The translations under genes were made by a program, and so were the position numbers. The notes beneath the pieces were generated by a model. It was not told the DNA's origin and searched no databases. It worked only from the letters and a program-made list of their open reading frames with translations. Positions 40,108 to 56,094 of a stretch of 64,000 nt of DNA are shown piece after piece. Origin of the DNA: Arthrobacter agilis (GTDB lineage Bacteria; Actinomycetota; Actinomycetes; Actinomycetales; Micrococcaceae); the NCBI RefSeq assembly GCF_002157505.1, contig NZ_NFSC01000031.1, forward strand, positions 62,001 to 126,000, read 5' to 3'. Position 1 is the first letter of the stretch; each line of letters opens with the position of its first letter.

Positions 40108-40138
40108 CGGTTGTCCGTGTCCTGCTCGACGGGCGGGA

Positions 40139-40399
40139 CTACTCGGACTGTTCCATGGGCGAGGACACGAGCATGCCCTCGTTGATCTCGCGGAGCGCGA
40201 TGGAGAGCGGCTTCTCGTTCAGCTTCGTGTCGACCAGGGGGCCGACGTACTCGAAGAGCCCTTCGTGGAGCTGCGAGTAGTACGCGTTGATCTGGCGGGC
40301 GCGCTTGGCACCGTAGATCACGAGGGCGTACTTCGAGTCCGAGGCCTCCAGCAGAGAGTCGATCGGCGGGTTGATGATGCCTTCGGGCTGAGTTGACAC
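40139..40399 (-). CDS. rpoZ: RNA polymerase omega subunit
   Basis: A protein of 86 residues. [30 protein letters not shown] (first part [17 protein letters not shown]) is the conserved omega region that clamps the beta' C-terminus. GTG start with GGAGAA seven bases upstream and TAATAT further upstream. gmk before it and coaBC after it are its usual neighbours. Confidence 0.96.
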   Translation of the reverse strand: MSTQPEGIINPPIDSLLEASDSKYALVIYGAKRARQINAYYSQLHEGLFEYVGPLVDTKLNEKPLSIALREINEGMLVSSPMEQSE

Positions 40400-40441
40400 A
40401 AATTCTCCAAATATTAGGCGGAACGGCTGGTGCAGGGCTTC

Positions 40442-41011
40442 TCAGCGCTGCAGCGGACGCAGTCCCATCAGTGATACGAGCTCGTCTGCCGCATGCTCCA
40501 CGGTGTCGTTGACGACGGTGTGGTTGAATTCCGGCTCGGCGGCAAGTTCCAGTTTAGCTGTTTCCAGCCGCTGCTGCTGTTCCTCCGGTGTTTCGGTGCC
40601 GCGGCCCACGAGCCGGCGCACCATCTCGTCCCAGCTCGGCGGCGCCAGGAAGACGAAATTCGCCTCCGGCATGCTCTCCTTGACCTGGCGCGCGCCCTGC
40701 AGATCGATCTCGAGCAGCACGGTGCGGCCCTCGTCCATCGCGGCCTGCACGGTGCGGCGCAGTGTGCCGTAGCGGTTGCGGCCATGGACCACGGCCCACT
40801 CCAGCAACTGCCCGTCCTCGATGAGCTGGTCGAACTCCTCGGAGGAGACGAAGAAGTAGTGCACGCCATGGACCTCACCGGGGCGGGGAGGCCGGGTGGT
40901 CGCGGAGACGGAGAGCCACACCTCCGGGTAGTTGTCCCGGATGTAGGTCGAGACCGTTCCCTTGCCGACCGCGGTCGGGCCGGCGAGGACTGTCAACCGG
41001 GGCTGGAACAC
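40442..41011 (-). CDS. gmk: Guanylate kinase
   Basis: A protein of 189 residues. P-loop GPTAVGKGT (about 11-19), [20 protein letters not shown] for GMP binding, and [13 protein letters not shown]. It converts GMP to GDP. GTG start at 41011 with AAGGAAG upstream, ten bases after mihF. Confidence 0.98.
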   Translation of the reverse strand: MFQPRLTVLAGPTAVGKGTVSTYIRDNYPEVWLSVSATTRPPRPGEVHGVHYFFVSSEEFDQLIEDGQLLEWAVVHGRNRYGTLRRTVQAAMDEGRTVLLEIDLQGARQVKESMPEANFVFLAPPSWDEMVRRLVGRGTETPEEQQQRLETAKLELAAEPEFNHTVVNDTVEHAADELVSLMGLRPLQR

Positions 41012-41021
41012 TGACGCTTCC

Positions 41022-41360
41022 TTACTTACTGGCCGAGCCAGAATGGTGGTGTCCGAGGTACTCGACGAGTAACCTGCGCTGATGGATGCCGAGTCCGCGG
41101 ACGCGGCGCGTCGGGGCGATACCGACCTCTGCCATGATGGCGGCCGCCCGCACGTCCCCCACGCCGGGCAGGGCCTTGAGGAGATCCAGGACCTTGAGGC
41201 GGCCCACGGCGTCGTCGCCGTCGGGATTCTCGATCACTTCCGCCACAGAGAGCTTACCGGTCTTCAGCCGGGACTTGATGTCCGCCCGAACCGCACGTGC
41301 CGCCGTCGCCTTCTCCCGCGCCTGTGTTCGTTCGACATCCGTCAATGGCTTCAGACTCAC
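41022..41360 (-). CDS. mihF: Integration host factor, actinobacterial type
   Basis: A protein of 112 residues. [18 protein letters not shown] is the H2TH-like DNA-binding element of mIHF, followed by [19 protein letters not shown]. Known members are essential nucleoid proteins unrelated to enterobacterial IHF. GTG start with GGGAG upstream. It sits between pyrF and gmk, its conserved place. Confidence 0.97.
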   Translation of the reverse strand: MSLKPLTDVERTQAREKATAARAVRADIKSRLKTGKLSVAEVIENPDGDDAVGRLKVLDLLKALPGVGDVRAAAIMAEVGIAPTRRVRGLGIHQRRLLVEYLGHHHSGSASK

Positions 41361-41480
41361 TGGTGCTCCCTGCGCTTGACGGCACCTGATGGGGCGGCGG
41401 CCGCTCGTCGTATCGATGGGGTGGATGGGTCGGGTCCCGAACCGAACCTACCCGGCGCACGCCTCCGAAATCAATGCGCC

Positions 41481-42321
41481 CTACGCGAGCTCGTCACGCG
41501 TCCGCTCCGCCGCTGCCCGCAGGTTCCCGGGAGTGGGTCCGGCCGCGAGGATGGCACGGCTCGACGTCGGCAGGACGAACGGCAGGGCGTCCCCGAACGC
41601 AGCACCCAACTCCTCGGGCCCCGCACCCTGTGCTCCCACGCCGGGGGCGAGGATGGGGCCGTTGAGTGCGGCGAGGTCCAGCCCGAGCTGCTGGGCGGCG
41701 TCGCCGATGGTCGCCCCGACGACGAGCCCCACGTGCCCCGGCGCCGACCCGGCGTTCTCGGCGGCGGCAGCACGCGCGATGGACCGCGCCACGGACGCGT
41801 CCCCTCCGACGTGCTGCACCGAACGGCCCTCCGGATTCGAGGTGAGTGCGAGGACGAAGACGCCCCGGCCGGTCGCGGCCGCGAGGTCGATCGCGGGCCG
41901 GAGGGACTCGAACCCGAGGTACGGGTTGAGCGTCACGGCGTCGGCGGCCAGGGGCCGCCCCTCCCCCAGCCATGCCTCGGCATACGCCTGCATCGTCGAG
42001 CCGATGTCACCGCGCTTGGCGTCGGCGATCGTCAGGACCCCGGTCTCGGCGGCGTGCGCCAGCAGGGCCTCGAGGACCGCCAGTCCCTGCGCGCCGTGCC
42101 GCTCGTACAGCGCCACCTGGGGCTTGACGGCTGCTGCGACGGGCCCGACGGCGTCGAGCACCGCGAACGAGAACCGCTCGAGGCCCGCGGGTGAGTCGTC
42201 GAGTCCCCAGGCAGCCAGCAGCGCGGGATGCGGATCGATCCCGACACACAGGCTGCCCTTCGCCGCACGGGCCGCCGCGAGCCGCTCCCCGAAGGGGGCA
42301 CGGGCCGCGGCGGCACCAGCC

Positions 42322-42332
<11 letters not shown>
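41481..42332 (-). CDS. pyrF: Orotidine-5'-phosphate decarboxylase (type 2)
   Basis: A protein of 283 residues. [11 protein letters not shown] near the start, [14 protein letters not shown] (catalytic Lys and Asp, about 95-108) and [11 protein letters not shown] mark the longer, actinobacterial type 2 enzyme. It makes UMP, the last de novo step. It overlaps the end of carB by 11 bases. Confidence 0.96.
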
Positions 42333-45632
<3,300 letters not shown>

Positions 45633-45633
<1 letters not shown>

Positions 45634-46955
45634 CAGTTCTCTTCCTGCGTTGTGCTGCTCAGTTGCGAAGTGTGCCGGGGCTGCGTGCCCGACACCTTGG
45701 ATCCATGCGTCCCCAGTTCTGCCGAGGCCGCACCGGCCAACGCCTCCGATTCGGAGGACGCGTCGAGGAGGGAGGCCGCACGGGCGTCGCCTGCCCCGTC
45801 CTTCTCGGCCTGCATGAGGTCGACGAAGCGGTCGAAGAGGTACGCGGAGTCGTGGGGACCCGCCGCCGCTTCGGGGTGGTACTGGACCGAGAACGCCGGG
45901 ATGTCCAGGCAGGCGAGTCCCTCGACGACGTCGTCGTTGAGGTTGACGTGGCTCACCTCGACGCGCCCGTAGCTGCCGGCGGGTGCCTCGACCGGCCCGT
46001 CGAGCGGAGCGTCGACGGCGAACCCGTGGTTGTGCGAGGTGATCTCGACCTTGTCGGTGCGCCGGTCGAGGACCGGCTGGTTGATGCCGCGGTGGCCGTA
46101 GCGGAGCTTGTAGGTGCCGAAGCCGAGGGCGCGGCCCAGGATCTGGTTCCCGAAGCAGATGCCGAAGAACGGCATCCGTTCGTCGAGCACGCGGCGCAGG
46201 AGTTCCACCTGGGCGTCGGCGGTGGCCGGGTCGCCCGGGCCGTTGGACATGAACACGCCGTCCGGCTGTGCGGCCACGACGTCGTCGAAGGTCGCCCCGG
46301 CGGGCAGGACGACGGTGCGTACGCCGCGCTGGGCGAAGTGCTTGGGCGTCATGGCCTTGATGCCGAGGTCCAGCGCCGCGATGGTGGCGACGGGCTCGTC
46401 GGTCCAGCCGTGGTCCGCGGGCTCGACGACGTACGCCTCGTCGATGCTGACCTCCTCGGCGAGGCGGGCGCCTGCCATGGAGGGCTGGGCGAGGACCTGC
46501 TCCAGCAGCTGCCCCTCGGGCAGGACCGCGTCGGCGCCGGAGAAGATGCCGGCCCGCATGGCGCCACGTTCGCGGAGGTGGCGGGTGACGGCGCGGGTGT
46601 CGACGCCCTCGATGCCGACCACGCCCTGCTCGCGCAGCTGCTCGTCGAGGCTCTGCTCGGATCGCCAGTTCGACGGGCGGCGGGCGGCGTCGCGGATGAT
46701 GTATCCGGCGACCCAGATGCGCCGCGACTCGGCGTCGTCGGCGTTGACCCCGGTGTTGCCGATGTGGGGCGCTGTCTGGACGACGAGCTGACGGGCGTAG
46801 GAGGGATCGGTGATGGTCTCCTGGTAGCCGGTCATGCCGGTGGCGAAGACGGCTTCTCCGAGGGCGGTGCCCTCGGCGCCGTAGGCCCGGCCGCGGAAGG
46901 TCCGGCCGTCCTCGAGGACGAGCACCGCGGGTGCCTTGGATTGGACGTTGCTCAC
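45633..46955 (-). CDS. carA: Carbamoyl-phosphate synthase small subunit
   Basis: A protein of 440 residues from GTG 46955. The N-terminal domain ([18 protein letters not shown]) precedes a class I glutamine amidotransferase with the nucleophile in FFGICFGNQ and His/Glu in FSVQYHPEA. About 50 residues beyond [10 protein letters not shown] are an unusual Ser/Ala/Thr-rich tail. The start overlaps the upstream small gene by four bases (GTGA). Confidence 0.97.
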
Positions 46956-47488
46956 AGCTGTTCCCTGCCTTCGGGTTTCGGTGGGGTTCGGGGGGTGGGT
47001 TCGGCGGGCACGAGCGCCGCGACGGCGGCGACGAGCTGGGCCTTGGATGCGGGGTGACGTGTACGGAAACCGGTGTCGACGCGGTCGGGACCCAGGAGCC
47101 AGGTGATGACGACGAGTCCCTCCTTCTCGACGAACTTGCCGGTCATGCCGCTGGCGAGCTGGACCGAGACGAGGTCCGCGCGCGGGATGAAGACGGTCCG
47201 TGCACCCGTGCGGGTGATGATGACGCCGTCGCGGTGGACGGCGGCGACGGCGTTGCCGCGGAGACCGAGCCCGTGGACCGCGATGCGGTCGAGCCAGTCG
47301 GCTGCGGTGGTCGTCGCCACGTACTGGCCCTCGGCCTCGTAGAGGACGGGTCCCGGGTCCGCGGGCACGTCGGGTGGTGCGGGGACGTCGGCCTGGCGGC
47401 GCAGCCGGTTGCGCCACCCGAGCGCCATGAGCGCGACGATCACGACGATGATGCCGAGGGTCAGCGCGACCCAGCCTAGGTATTCCAT
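46952..47488 (-). CDS. Single-helix membrane protein with PH-like domain
   Basis: A protein of 178 residues. One N-terminal membrane helix (about 5-25), then a cytoplasmic all-beta domain (about 50-160) resembling a bacterial PH-like fold ([38 protein letters not shown]). The gene lies between pyrC (13-base overlap) and carA (four-base overlap), where actinobacterial pyr operons often carry such a gene. Its role is unknown. Confidence 0.78.
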   Translation of the reverse strand: MEYLGWVALTLGIIVVIVALMALGWRNRLRRQADVPAPPDVPADPGPVLYEAEGQYVATTTAADWLDRIAVHGLGLRGNAVAAVHRDGVIITRTGARTVFIPRADLVSVQLASGMTGKFVEKEGLVVITWLLGPDRVDTGFRTRHPASKAQLVAAVAALVPAEPTPRTPPKPEGREQL

Positions 47489-48852
47489 GCCTGGGCCCCC
47501 TCCGCGATCGGCGCCGCGGGCCGCGGCGTGGCGAGGCGTCCGTCCAGGACCGTCGGGTGTCCGCCGTAGAAGGTCGCCCGTACGCTTCCGGGCAGCTCGA
47601 GCCCCCGGAACGGGCTGTTGCGTCCCTTGGTGGCCATGGTGGACGGATCCACCGTCCAGCGCGCAGCGGGGTCGACGAGGATCAGGTTGGCAGGCTCACC
47701 GGCCGCGAGGGGGCGGCCCTGGTGCTCGAGGCGGCCGATGCGGGCCGGCGTCGTGGAGGTGACACGGGCGAAGCCCTCCCAGTCGAGCAGGCCGGTCTCG
47801 ACCATGGTGTGCTGCACGACGGACAGCGCGGTCTCGAGCCCCGTCATGCCCATCGCGGCCTGCGCCCACTCGCATTCCTTGTGCTCGCTCGGGTGCGGCG
47901 CGTGGTCCGTCCCGACGACGTCGATCGTGCCGTCGGCGAGGGCCGCGCGCAGCGCGTGCACGTCGTCGGACGTGCGCAGCGGCGGGTTGACCTTGTACAC
48001 GGGGTCGTAGCTGCGGACCAGTTCGTCGGTCAGCAGGAGGTGGTGCGGCGTGACCTCGGCGGTGACGTCGATGCCGCGGGCCTTGGCCCAGCGGATGATC
48101 TCGACCGACCCGGCAGTGGAGACGTGGCAGACGTGCAGCCGCGACCCGACGTGCTGGGCCAGCAGGACGTCGCGGGCGATGATGCTCTCCTCGGCGACGG
48201 CTGGCCAGCCCGTGAGTCCGAGGACGGCCGAGACCTCGCCCTCGTTCATCTGGGCGCCCTCCGTGAGCCGCGGCTCCTGGGCGTGCTGGGCGATCACGCC
48301 GTCGAAGGCCTTGACGTATTCCAGGGCCCGGCGCATCAGGACGGGGTCGGAGACGCAGATGCCGTCGTCGGAGAACACGCGGACGGACGCCCGGGACTCC
48401 GCCATGGCACCGAGCTCGGCGAGGCGTTCACCGCCCAGGCCCACGGTCACGGCGCCCACGGGACGCACCTCGACCCACCCGGAGGCGAGGCCCAGGCGGT
48501 ACACCTGCTCGACGACGCCTGCCGTGTCGGCCACGGGCGAGCTGTTGGCCATGGCGTGGACCGCGGTGAAGCCGCCCAGCGCGGCGGCCCGGGAGCCGGT
48601 CTCGACGGTCTCGGCGTCTTCCCGGCCCGGCTCGCGGAGGTGGGTGTGGAGGTCCACCATGCCGGGCAGGGCGACGAGGCCGTCGGCCTCGAGGGTCACG
48701 GCTCCCTCGGAGGCGTCCTCCGCTGCGGCCGGCCCGACGGCGGCGATGATGCCGCCGCGGACGAGGAGGTCCTGCTTGGCACCGCCGAGGATCGAGGCGC
48801 CGCGGATCAGGTATTCGGGATAGTGGGTGGATTCGCTGGTGTTCGTCGTCAC
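47476..48852 (-). CDS. pyrC: Dihydroorotase
   Basis: A protein of 458 residues of the amidohydrolase superfamily. Metal ligands [10 protein letters not shown] (about 66-75), plus [15 protein letters not shown] and GTDHAPH. Closes carbamoyl-aspartate to dihydroorotate. GTG start overlaps the pyrB stop by four bases. Confidence 0.97.
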   Translation of the reverse strand: MTTNTSESTHYPEYLIRGASILGGAKQDLLVRGGIIAAVGPAAAEDASEGAVTLEADGLVALPGMVDLHTHLREPGREDAETVETGSRAAALGGFTAVHAMANSSPVADTAGVVEQVYRLGLASGWVEVRPVGAVTVGLGGERLAELGAMAESRASVRVFSDDGICVSDPVLMRRALEYVKAFDGVIAQHAQEPRLTEGAQMNEGEVSAVLGLTGWPAVAEESIIARDVLLAQHVGSRLHVCHVSTAGSVEIIRWAKARGIDVTAEVTPHHLLLTDELVRSYDPVYKVNPPLRTSDDVHALRAALADGTIDVVGTDHAPHPSEHKECEWAQAAMGMTGLETALSVVQHTMVETGLLDWEGFARVTSTTPARIGRLEHQGRPLAAGEPANLILVDPAARWTVDPSTMATKGRNSPFRGLELPGSVRATFYGGHPTVLDGRLATPRPAAPIAEGAQAWNT

Positions 48853-49877
48853 GGGGTACGGCCTTCCGGTGTCGTGGCAGGCTGGAGGTCCTGCAGGTCG
48901 TCGTCCGGCTCGTCGTGCTGGTCACCCGAGAGCAGCAGGTAGAGCGTCGCCATGCGTACGGAGACGCCGTTGCGGACCTGGGCGAGCACGGTGGAGCGGG
49001 GCGAATCGGCAGCGGCCGAGGAGATCTCCAGCCCGCGGTTCATGGGGCCGGGGTGCATGATCACGGTGTCGTCGAGGCCCATCGTGTCGAGCAGTGCGAG
49101 GCGCCCGTCGTCGAATCCCCAGCGCCGCGAGTACTCGCGGGTCGAGGGGAAGAACGCCGCGTTCATGCGCTCGGCCTGGAGGCGCAGCATCATCACGGCG
49201 TCGGGCCGCTGTGCGAGGGCGTCGTCGAGGTTGTAGTACACCGTGCACGGCCAGGACGCGACGCCGACCGGGAGCAGCGTGGGCGGACCCGCGAGGAGGA
49301 CCTCCGCGCCGAGCGTGGTCAGCAGCCAGACGTTGGAGCGGGCCACCCGCGAGTGGAGGACGTCGCCGACGATCAGGACCTTCATCCCGGCGAGGGTGCT
49401 GCCCGCGGAGGGGCTGCCGCCGAGCTGCGCCCAGTGGCGCCGGAGCGTGAAGGCGTCGAGCAGCGCCTGGGTGGGGTGCTCGTGCGTCCCGTCGCCGGCG
49501 TTGACCACAGCGGCGTCGATCCAGCCCGACGCCGCGAGCCTGGCCGGCGCGCCGGACGCCGGGTGGCGGATCACAACGGCGTCGGCGCTCATGGCCTCGA
49601 GGGTCTGCGCGGTGTCCTTCAGGGACTCGCCCTTGGACACCGACGAGCCCTTCGCCGCGAAGTTGATCACATCGGCGGACAGGCGCTTCGCGGCGGCCTC
49701 GAACGAGATGCGGGTGCGCGTGGAGTCTTCGAAGAAGAGGTTCACGACGGTGCGTCCGCGCAGGGCGGGGAGCTTCTTGATCTCCCGCTCCCCCACCGCC
49801 GCCATCTCCTCGGCGACGTCGAGCAGGCGCAGGGCATTCCTCGCCGAGAGGTCCTGGGTGCTGAGCAGGTGCTTCAC
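48849..49877 (-). CDS. pyrB: Aspartate carbamoyltransferase catalytic subunit
   Basis: A protein of 342 residues. [13 protein letters not shown] binds carbamoyl phosphate; [14 protein letters not shown] and [11 protein letters not shown] bind substrates. Residues after about 320 are a polar tail. ATGA overlap with pyrR. Confidence 0.98.
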   Translation of the reverse strand: MKHLLSTQDLSARNALRLLDVAEEMAAVGEREIKKLPALRGRTVVNLFFEDSTRTRISFEAAAKRLSADVINFAAKGSSVSKGESLKDTAQTLEAMSADAVVIRHPASGAPARLAASGWIDAAVVNAGDGTHEHPTQALLDAFTLRRHWAQLGGSPSAGSTLAGMKVLIVGDVLHSRVARSNVWLLTTLGAEVLLAGPPTLLPVGVASWPCTVYYNLDDALAQRPDAVMMLRLQAERMNAAFFPSTREYSRRWGFDDGRLALLDTMGLDDTVIMHPGPMNRGLEISSAAADSPRSTVLAQVRNGVSVRMATLYLLLSGDQHDEPDDDLQDLQPATTPEGRTP

Positions 49878-50461
49878 AGGCGATCCTCGATGACGACCTC
49901 GTTCACCGCGGAGCCGCCGATCAGGTCGATCTCCGCCAGGTGGACCCGGACACGTTCCCGCGACGACGTGGGGAGGTTCTTGCCGACGTGGTCGGCGCGG
50001 ATGGGAAGTTCGCGGTGGCCTCGGTCCACGAGGACGGCGAGGCGCACGATGCGCGGCCGTCCGAGGTCCGCGAGGGCGTCGAGGGCTGCGCGGATGGTGC
50101 GTCCCGAGTACAGGACGTCGTCGACGAGCACCACGACCTTGTCGTCGATGCCCGACGGCGGCAGCTGCGTGGCGAGCGGCGAGCGGGTCGGGTTGCGGCG
50201 CAGGTCGTCCCGGTACATGGTCACGTCGAGCTGGCCGGTGATGAGATCGGGGTCGACGCTCTCGTCGACGGCGGCGATCTTCTGGGCGAGCCGGCGGGCC
50301 AGGGGGAAACCCCTGCGCGGGATGCCGAGGAGGACGAGATCGCGGGATCCCTTGTTCGCTTCGAGGATCTCGTGGGCGATGCGCGTGAGTGCCCGGTCTA
50401 TATCTGCTTCTGCGAGAACAACGCGCTTGTGGATGCCGGATTCCGAGGCAGGCACAGTCAT
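49874..50461 (-). CDS. pyrR: PyrR regulator / uracil phosphoribosyltransferase
   Basis: A protein of 195 residues from ATG 50461. [19 protein letters not shown] is the PRPP-binding loop and [14 protein letters not shown] the conserved C-terminal motif. PyrR binds a pyr leader hairpin when UMP is high; a matching hairpin lies at 50480-50495. AAGGAGG precedes the start. First gene of the pyr run. Confidence 0.97.
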   Translation of the reverse strand: MTVPASESGIHKRVVLAEADIDRALTRIAHEILEANKGSRDLVLLGIPRRGFPLARRLAQKIAAVDESVDPDLITGQLDVTMYRDDLRRNPTRSPLATQLPPSGIDDKVVVLVDDVLYSGRTIRAALDALADLGRPRIVRLAVLVDRGHRELPIRADHVGKNLPTSSRERVRVHLAEIDLIGGSAVNEVVIEDRL

Positions 50462-50479
50462 AACACGCTTCCTCCTTCC

Positions 50480-50495
50480 CCGCCTCACTGGACGG
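50480..50495 (-). promoter_or_regulatory. PyrR-binding RNA hairpin before pyrR
   Basis: In the mRNA, CCGTCCAGTGAGGCGG can fold as two short stems around the loop AGTGA and contains the TCCAGnGAGG core recognised by PyrR. It directly adjoins the GGAAGGAGG ribosome site, and no terminator is seen, so translational repression is likely, as described in mycobacteria. Confidence 0.75.
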
Positions 50496-50522
50496 AATTT
50501 AAAGGTTGGTTGCACCATCAAA

Positions 50523-50551
50523 ACTATCACAGCGCCGCTTGCCCCTAGGGT
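50523..50551. promoter_or_regulatory. Divergent promoters of pyrR and prsW
   Basis: For prsW, TAGGGT (50546-50551) ends six bases before its ATG, a leaderless layout. For pyrR, GATAGT on the reverse strand (50523-50528) with TG one base upstream could be an extended -10; no good -35 is seen. Confidence 0.45.
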
Positions 50552-50557
50552 TGCACC

Positions 50558-51847
50558 ATGGCGATGAACAATCACGGAGCCGGCGCAGGCGGCCCGCAGT
50601 GGAACGATGCCCGGGGCTTCGGCCGCCACGACACCTCCTTCTCCCCGCACCCCGGTTGGTGGGGCGACACCACTGTGCGGCACCACCGTCCGGCCCCCAC
50701 CCCGACCAGCGAACACCCCTTCCGGCCGGTCTGGAACCAGCCGCCCCCGCGCCGCCACGGCGTCCTCAACATCCTGCTCGTGATCGTCGCGGCCCTCGTC
50801 GTCGCGGGCGTCCTCCTCCTGCTCTCCCTCTCCCTGGGTCCGTCCGCGTTCGTGCTCTGCGGCATCCTCGCCCTCGTGCCCCTCGGCATCTGCCTGCTCG
50901 GCCTGCGCTGGATCGATCGCTGGGACCCCGAACCCCGTGGCGCCCTGCTCTTCGCGTTCCTCTGGGGCGCCGGTGCCTCGGTCGTCGTGGCACTGCTGCT
51001 CGGCTCCTGGGTCGTGGAACTCCTCGGGACCGCGCTCGAGACGACCTCGCCGGAGGTCATCGGCCCGGTCCTGCAGGCGCCGCTCGTCGAGGAGTTCGCC
51101 AAGGGCCTCGGCGTCCTCATCCTGGTCTACACGCGCCGCAGCCACTTCGACGGTCCCGTGGACGGCATCGTCTATGCCGGGACGGTCGCGGCAGGCTTCG
51201 CCTTCACCGAGAACATCCTGTACTTCGGCTCGGCCGTCAGGGAGTCCGGTACCGCGGGCGCCCTGGTCGGGGTGTTCATCCTGCGGGGCCTGTTCTCCCC
51301 CTTCGCGCACGTCATGTTCACGTCCCTCCTCGGGTTCGTCCTCGGCTACGCACTGAACCGTGGAGGGGGCAACGCCCGCATCCTGGCGGCGTTCGTCCTC
51401 GGACTGATCCCCGCGATGGCGGGGCACATGCTCTGGAACGGCGGGACCCTCGTGCTGTTCCACAGCTTCGTCCTGTTCTACCTCGTGGTCCAGGTGCCGC
51501 TGTTCATCGTCGCCGTGATCGCGGTCGTGCTCCTCCGCCGGTCCGAGAGGCGACTGACGGAGGCACGCCTCGGCGACTACGCCCGCGCGGGCTGGTTCAC
51601 GCCCGAGGAGGTGAGGATGCTGGCGACGCGCCCGGGACGTTCGCAGGCGCTCGCCTGGGCACAGTCCATCGGGGCGAAGCAGGACATGCGCGAGTTCATC
51701 CGCACCGGGGCCCGCATCGCTTATACGCGGCAGCGCCTGCTGGGCGGGCGGCGCGACGCCGACTACGCCGCGCAGGAGCGCGGCCTGCTGGAGGAAGCCA
51801 CCCAGCGCCGCGCACGGATCTTCGAGCTGGCCTCGGCCGCGCGCTGA
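50558..51847 (+). CDS. PrsW-family intramembrane metalloprotease
   Basis: A protein of 429 residues. A polar N-terminus of about 65 residues precedes eight or so membrane helices and a 95-residue cytoplasmic tail. Family motifs: EEF-K (Glu178-Glu179), F-E-N (Glu218-Asn219) and the His of HVMFTS and GHMLWNG, which hold the metal. In Bacillus PrsW cuts an anti-sigma factor; the substrate here is unknown and no anti-sigma gene is near. Confidence 0.92.
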   Translation: MAMNNHGAGAGGPQWNDARGFGRHDTSFSPHPGWWGDTTVRHHRPAPTPTSEHPFRPVWNQPPPRRHGVLNILLVIVAALVVAGVLLLLSLSLGPSAFVLCGILALVPLGICLLGLRWIDRWDPEPRGALLFAFLWGAGASVVVALLLGSWVVELLGTALETTSPEVIGPVLQAPLVEEFAKGLGVLILVYTRRSHFDGPVDGIVYAGTVAAGFAFTENILYFGSAVRESGTAGALVGVFILRGLFSPFAHVMFTSLLGFVLGYALNRGGGNARILAAFVLGLIPAMAGHMLWNGGTLVLFHSFVLFYLVVQVPLFIVAVIAVVLLRRSERRLTEARLGDYARAGWFTPEEVRMLATRPGRSQALAWAQSIGAKQDMREFIRTGARIAYTRQRLLGGRRDADYAAQERGLLEEATQRRARIFELASAAR

Positions 51848-51924
51848 ACCGGTGATCCCGCCGTTGCATCACGCCGTCGTCGTGTGCCCGGTTTCGGCCG
51901 CATGCTGAACCGGCCGGAAACGCG

Positions 51925-51959
51925 GAAGCTCCCGTCGTCCAGGGGACGACGGGAGCTTC
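51925..51959. terminator. Bidirectional terminator between prsW and nusB
   Basis: A perfect 16-bp stem (51925-51940 with 51944-51959) with a 3-base loop. It is centred between the convergent prsW and nusB genes, with no long T run. Confidence 0.85.
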
Positions 51960-51975
51960 TGAAGAGTCCTGCGGG

Positions 51976-52386
51976 CTATGCGAGCAGGGTCGGCTTGAGC
52001 TGCTGGAGCCGGCCGAGGAGCCCGTTGACGAACTTCGGTGATTCGTCGGTGGAGAGGATCTTCGCCAGCTCCACGGCCTCGCTGACGGCGACGCCGTCGG
52101 GGACATCCTCGTTGTACAGGAGTTCCCAGCTGCCGATCCGCAGGATCATGAGGTCGACTGCGGGCATGCGGTCGAGTGTCCACCCCTGCGAGTAGGTGCT
52201 GAGGAACTCGTCGATCTGCTCCTGGTGCTCCAAGACCCCCTCCACGATGTCCACCGTGTAGTCGGCGATGACCATGTCGGTCTTCTCGCGACGGGCGCGG
52301 ATGACCTCGAGGGCCGGCATGCCGCGCTGCTCGGATTCGAAGAGGATGTCCAGGGCCCGGCGACGGGCCTTACTGCGTGCGCTCAC
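51976..52386 (-). CDS. nusB: Transcription antitermination factor NusB
   Basis: A protein of 136 residues, all helical. [15 protein letters not shown] at the start and the closing [19 protein letters not shown] are typical. Acts with NusE on boxA RNA in rRNA operons. GTG start overlaps the efp stop by four bases. Confidence 0.96.
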   Translation of the reverse strand: MSARSKARRRALDILFESEQRGMPALEVIRARREKTDMVIADYTVDIVEGVLEHQEQIDEFLSTYSQGWTLDRMPAVDLMILRIGSWELLYNEDVPDGVAVSEAVELAKILSTDESPKFVNGLLGRLQQLKPTLLA

Positions 52387-52946
52387 TCGTTGACGCGTCC
52401 CAGGTACTCGCCCGTGCGGGTGTCGACCTTGACCTTGGTGCCCGTACCGAGGAACAGCGGCACCTGGATCTCGTGGCCGGTCTCGACCGTGGCGGGCTTC
52501 GTGCCGCCGGTGGAGCGGTCACCCTGCAGGCCCGGCTCCGTGTAGGTGATCTCCAGCGTCACGGACGCGGGGAGCTCGACGTACAGGGGCGAGCCCTCGT
52601 GCAGGGCGATGGTGGCCATCTGGCTCTCGAGCATGAAGTTCGCCGCGTTGCCGACGGTCTTGCCGGGCACGGTGATCTGGTCGTAGTCCGACGTGTCCAT
52701 GAAGACGAAGTCCTCGCCGTCCTTGTACAGGTACTGGTAGTCGCGGCGGTCCACGGTGGCCGTCTCGATCTTGAGGCCTGCGTTGAAGGTCTTGTCGACG
52801 ACCTTGCCTGAGAGGATGTTGCGAAGCTTGGTGCGGACGAATGCTCCACCCTTGCCAGGCTTGACGTGCTGGAATTCGAGGACGTTCCAGAGGTTGCCTT
52901 CGAGCTTCAGCACAGTGCCGTTCTTGATGTCGTTCGTGGTCGCCAC
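52383..52946 (-). CDS. efp: Elongation factor P
   Basis: A protein of 187 residues with three beta-barrel domains. The tip loop carries [10 protein letters not shown], with Lys at the position that approaches the peptidyl-transferase centre, and the C-terminus has [23 protein letters not shown]. Relieves stalling at proline runs. GTG start. Confidence 0.98.
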   Translation of the reverse strand: MATTNDIKNGTVLKLEGNLWNVLEFQHVKPGKGGAFVRTKLRNILSGKVVDKTFNAGLKIETATVDRRDYQYLYKDGEDFVFMDTSDYDQITVPGKTVGNAANFMLESQMATIALHEGSPLYVELPASVTLEITYTEPGLQGDRSTGGTKPATVETGHEIQVPLFLGTGTKVKVDTRTGEYLGRVNE

Positions 52947-53182
52947 AGATTCACTTTCGTCAGTTTCGCGGATGGATGGGCCGGCCGAGGCACAGCGGGC
53001 ACGCGGAAGCGCGCTAAAAGTCCACGGCCCAGTCTACCCTGTGCCGCGTGGACACCGCCCGCCGTCGCCCGCTCGCTCGCGCCTCGAAGGGCGCATCGGG
53101 CGGGTGATCACCGCGAATTCCGCCGGCAGGAGATCCTCGTCACGGGATCAGGGCAGGCATCATGACGGGGATCAGGACGGGC
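52947..53182 (-). promoter_or_regulatory. efp upstream region
   Basis: A 236-base gap. TAGACT on the reverse strand (53031-53036) is a likely -10 about 85 bases before efp; no convincing -35. No trace of aroQ, which often stands here in relatives. Confidence 0.4.
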
Positions 53183-54853
<1,671 letters not shown>

Positions 54854-54854
<1 letters not shown>

Positions 54855-56062
54855 CAGACCCCGGCGGAGTCCAGGAACTCCGGGATGTTCTCGAGGTAGC
54901 TGCGCAGATTGCGGGCGGTCTCCGCGAGCGAGTCGCCGCCGAACTTCTCCGTGACGGCCTCGGCCAGCACCAGGGCCGTCATGGCCTCGGCGACGACGCC
55001 GGCGGCAGGTACCGCGCAGACGTCAGACCGCTGGTGGTGCGCCCGGGCGGCCGCGCCGGTGCTCACGTCCACGGTGCGCAGGGCCCGCGGCACCGTGGCG
55101 ATGGGCTTCATCGCCGCTCGGACGCGGAGGACGTCACCGATGCTCATGCCGCCCTCGATGCCGCCTGCGCGGTTGCTGGCGCGCACGATCTTGCCGTCGT
55201 CGTTCCGGACGATCTCGTCGTGCGCCGCGGTGCCGCGGCGCGCCGCCGTCTCGAAGCCGTCACCGACCTCCACGCCCTTGATGGCCTGGATTCCCATGAG
55301 GGCGGCGGCCAGTCGTGAGTCGAGGCGGCGGTCCCAGTGCACGTAGCTCCCGAGTCCCGGCGGCAGGCCGTAGGCGACGACCTCGACGACGCCGCCGAGG
55401 GTCTCGCCCTCCTTGTGTGCGGCGTCGACCTCGGCGACCATCGCGTCCGAGGTGTCCCGGTGGAAGCAGCGCAGGGGGTCGGTGTCGAGGGCGATGACGT
55501 CGCTCGGCGTGGGCAGTGGGGCGTCCTCAGGCACGGAGACGGTGGCGATGGACACCGTATGGCTGACCAGGCGGATGCCGAGGCCCTCGAGGAACTTGGC
55601 GGCCACGGTGCCGAGCGCCACGCGGGTGGCGGTCTCGCGGGCACTCGCACGCTCGAGGACGGGACGGGCCTCGTCGAAGCCGTACTTCTGCATGCCGGTG
55701 AAGTCGGCGTGCCCGGGCCGGGGCCGCGTGAGCGGGGCGTTGCGCGCGGAGGACGCGAGTTCCGCGGTGTCCTCCTCGCCGAGGGGATCCGCGGACATGA
55801 TCTGCTCCCACTTGGGCCACTCGGTGTTCGCCACCTCGATGGCGACGGGACCGCCCTGCGTGAGGCCGTGGCGGACACCGCCGAGAATGCGGACGGAGTC
55901 CTGCTCGAACTTCATGCGGGCACCGCGTCCGTACCCGAGACGCCGGCGTGCCAGGGCCTCCTGGATATCGCTGCTCGTGATGCCCACACCCGCGGGCATT
56001 CCCTCGATGATCCCGACCACGGCCGGACCGTGGGATTCTCCTGCCGTCAACCAACGCAACAT
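54854..56062 (-). CDS. aroC: Chorismate synthase
   Basis: A protein of 402 residues from ATG 56062 ([12 protein letters not shown]), the family's usual start; an ATG nine bases upstream is possible. [22 protein letters not shown] and the C-terminal [17 protein letters not shown] are FMN and substrate motifs. It makes chorismate from EPSP. Confidence 0.97.
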
Positions 56063-56094
56063 GGTTTCCATACTGCCATGCAGGGCACCGGGCT

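Noticed and set aside
52947-53182. Remnant of aroQ
   Set aside because: None of the frames shows dehydratase motifs; the gap is simply intergenic.
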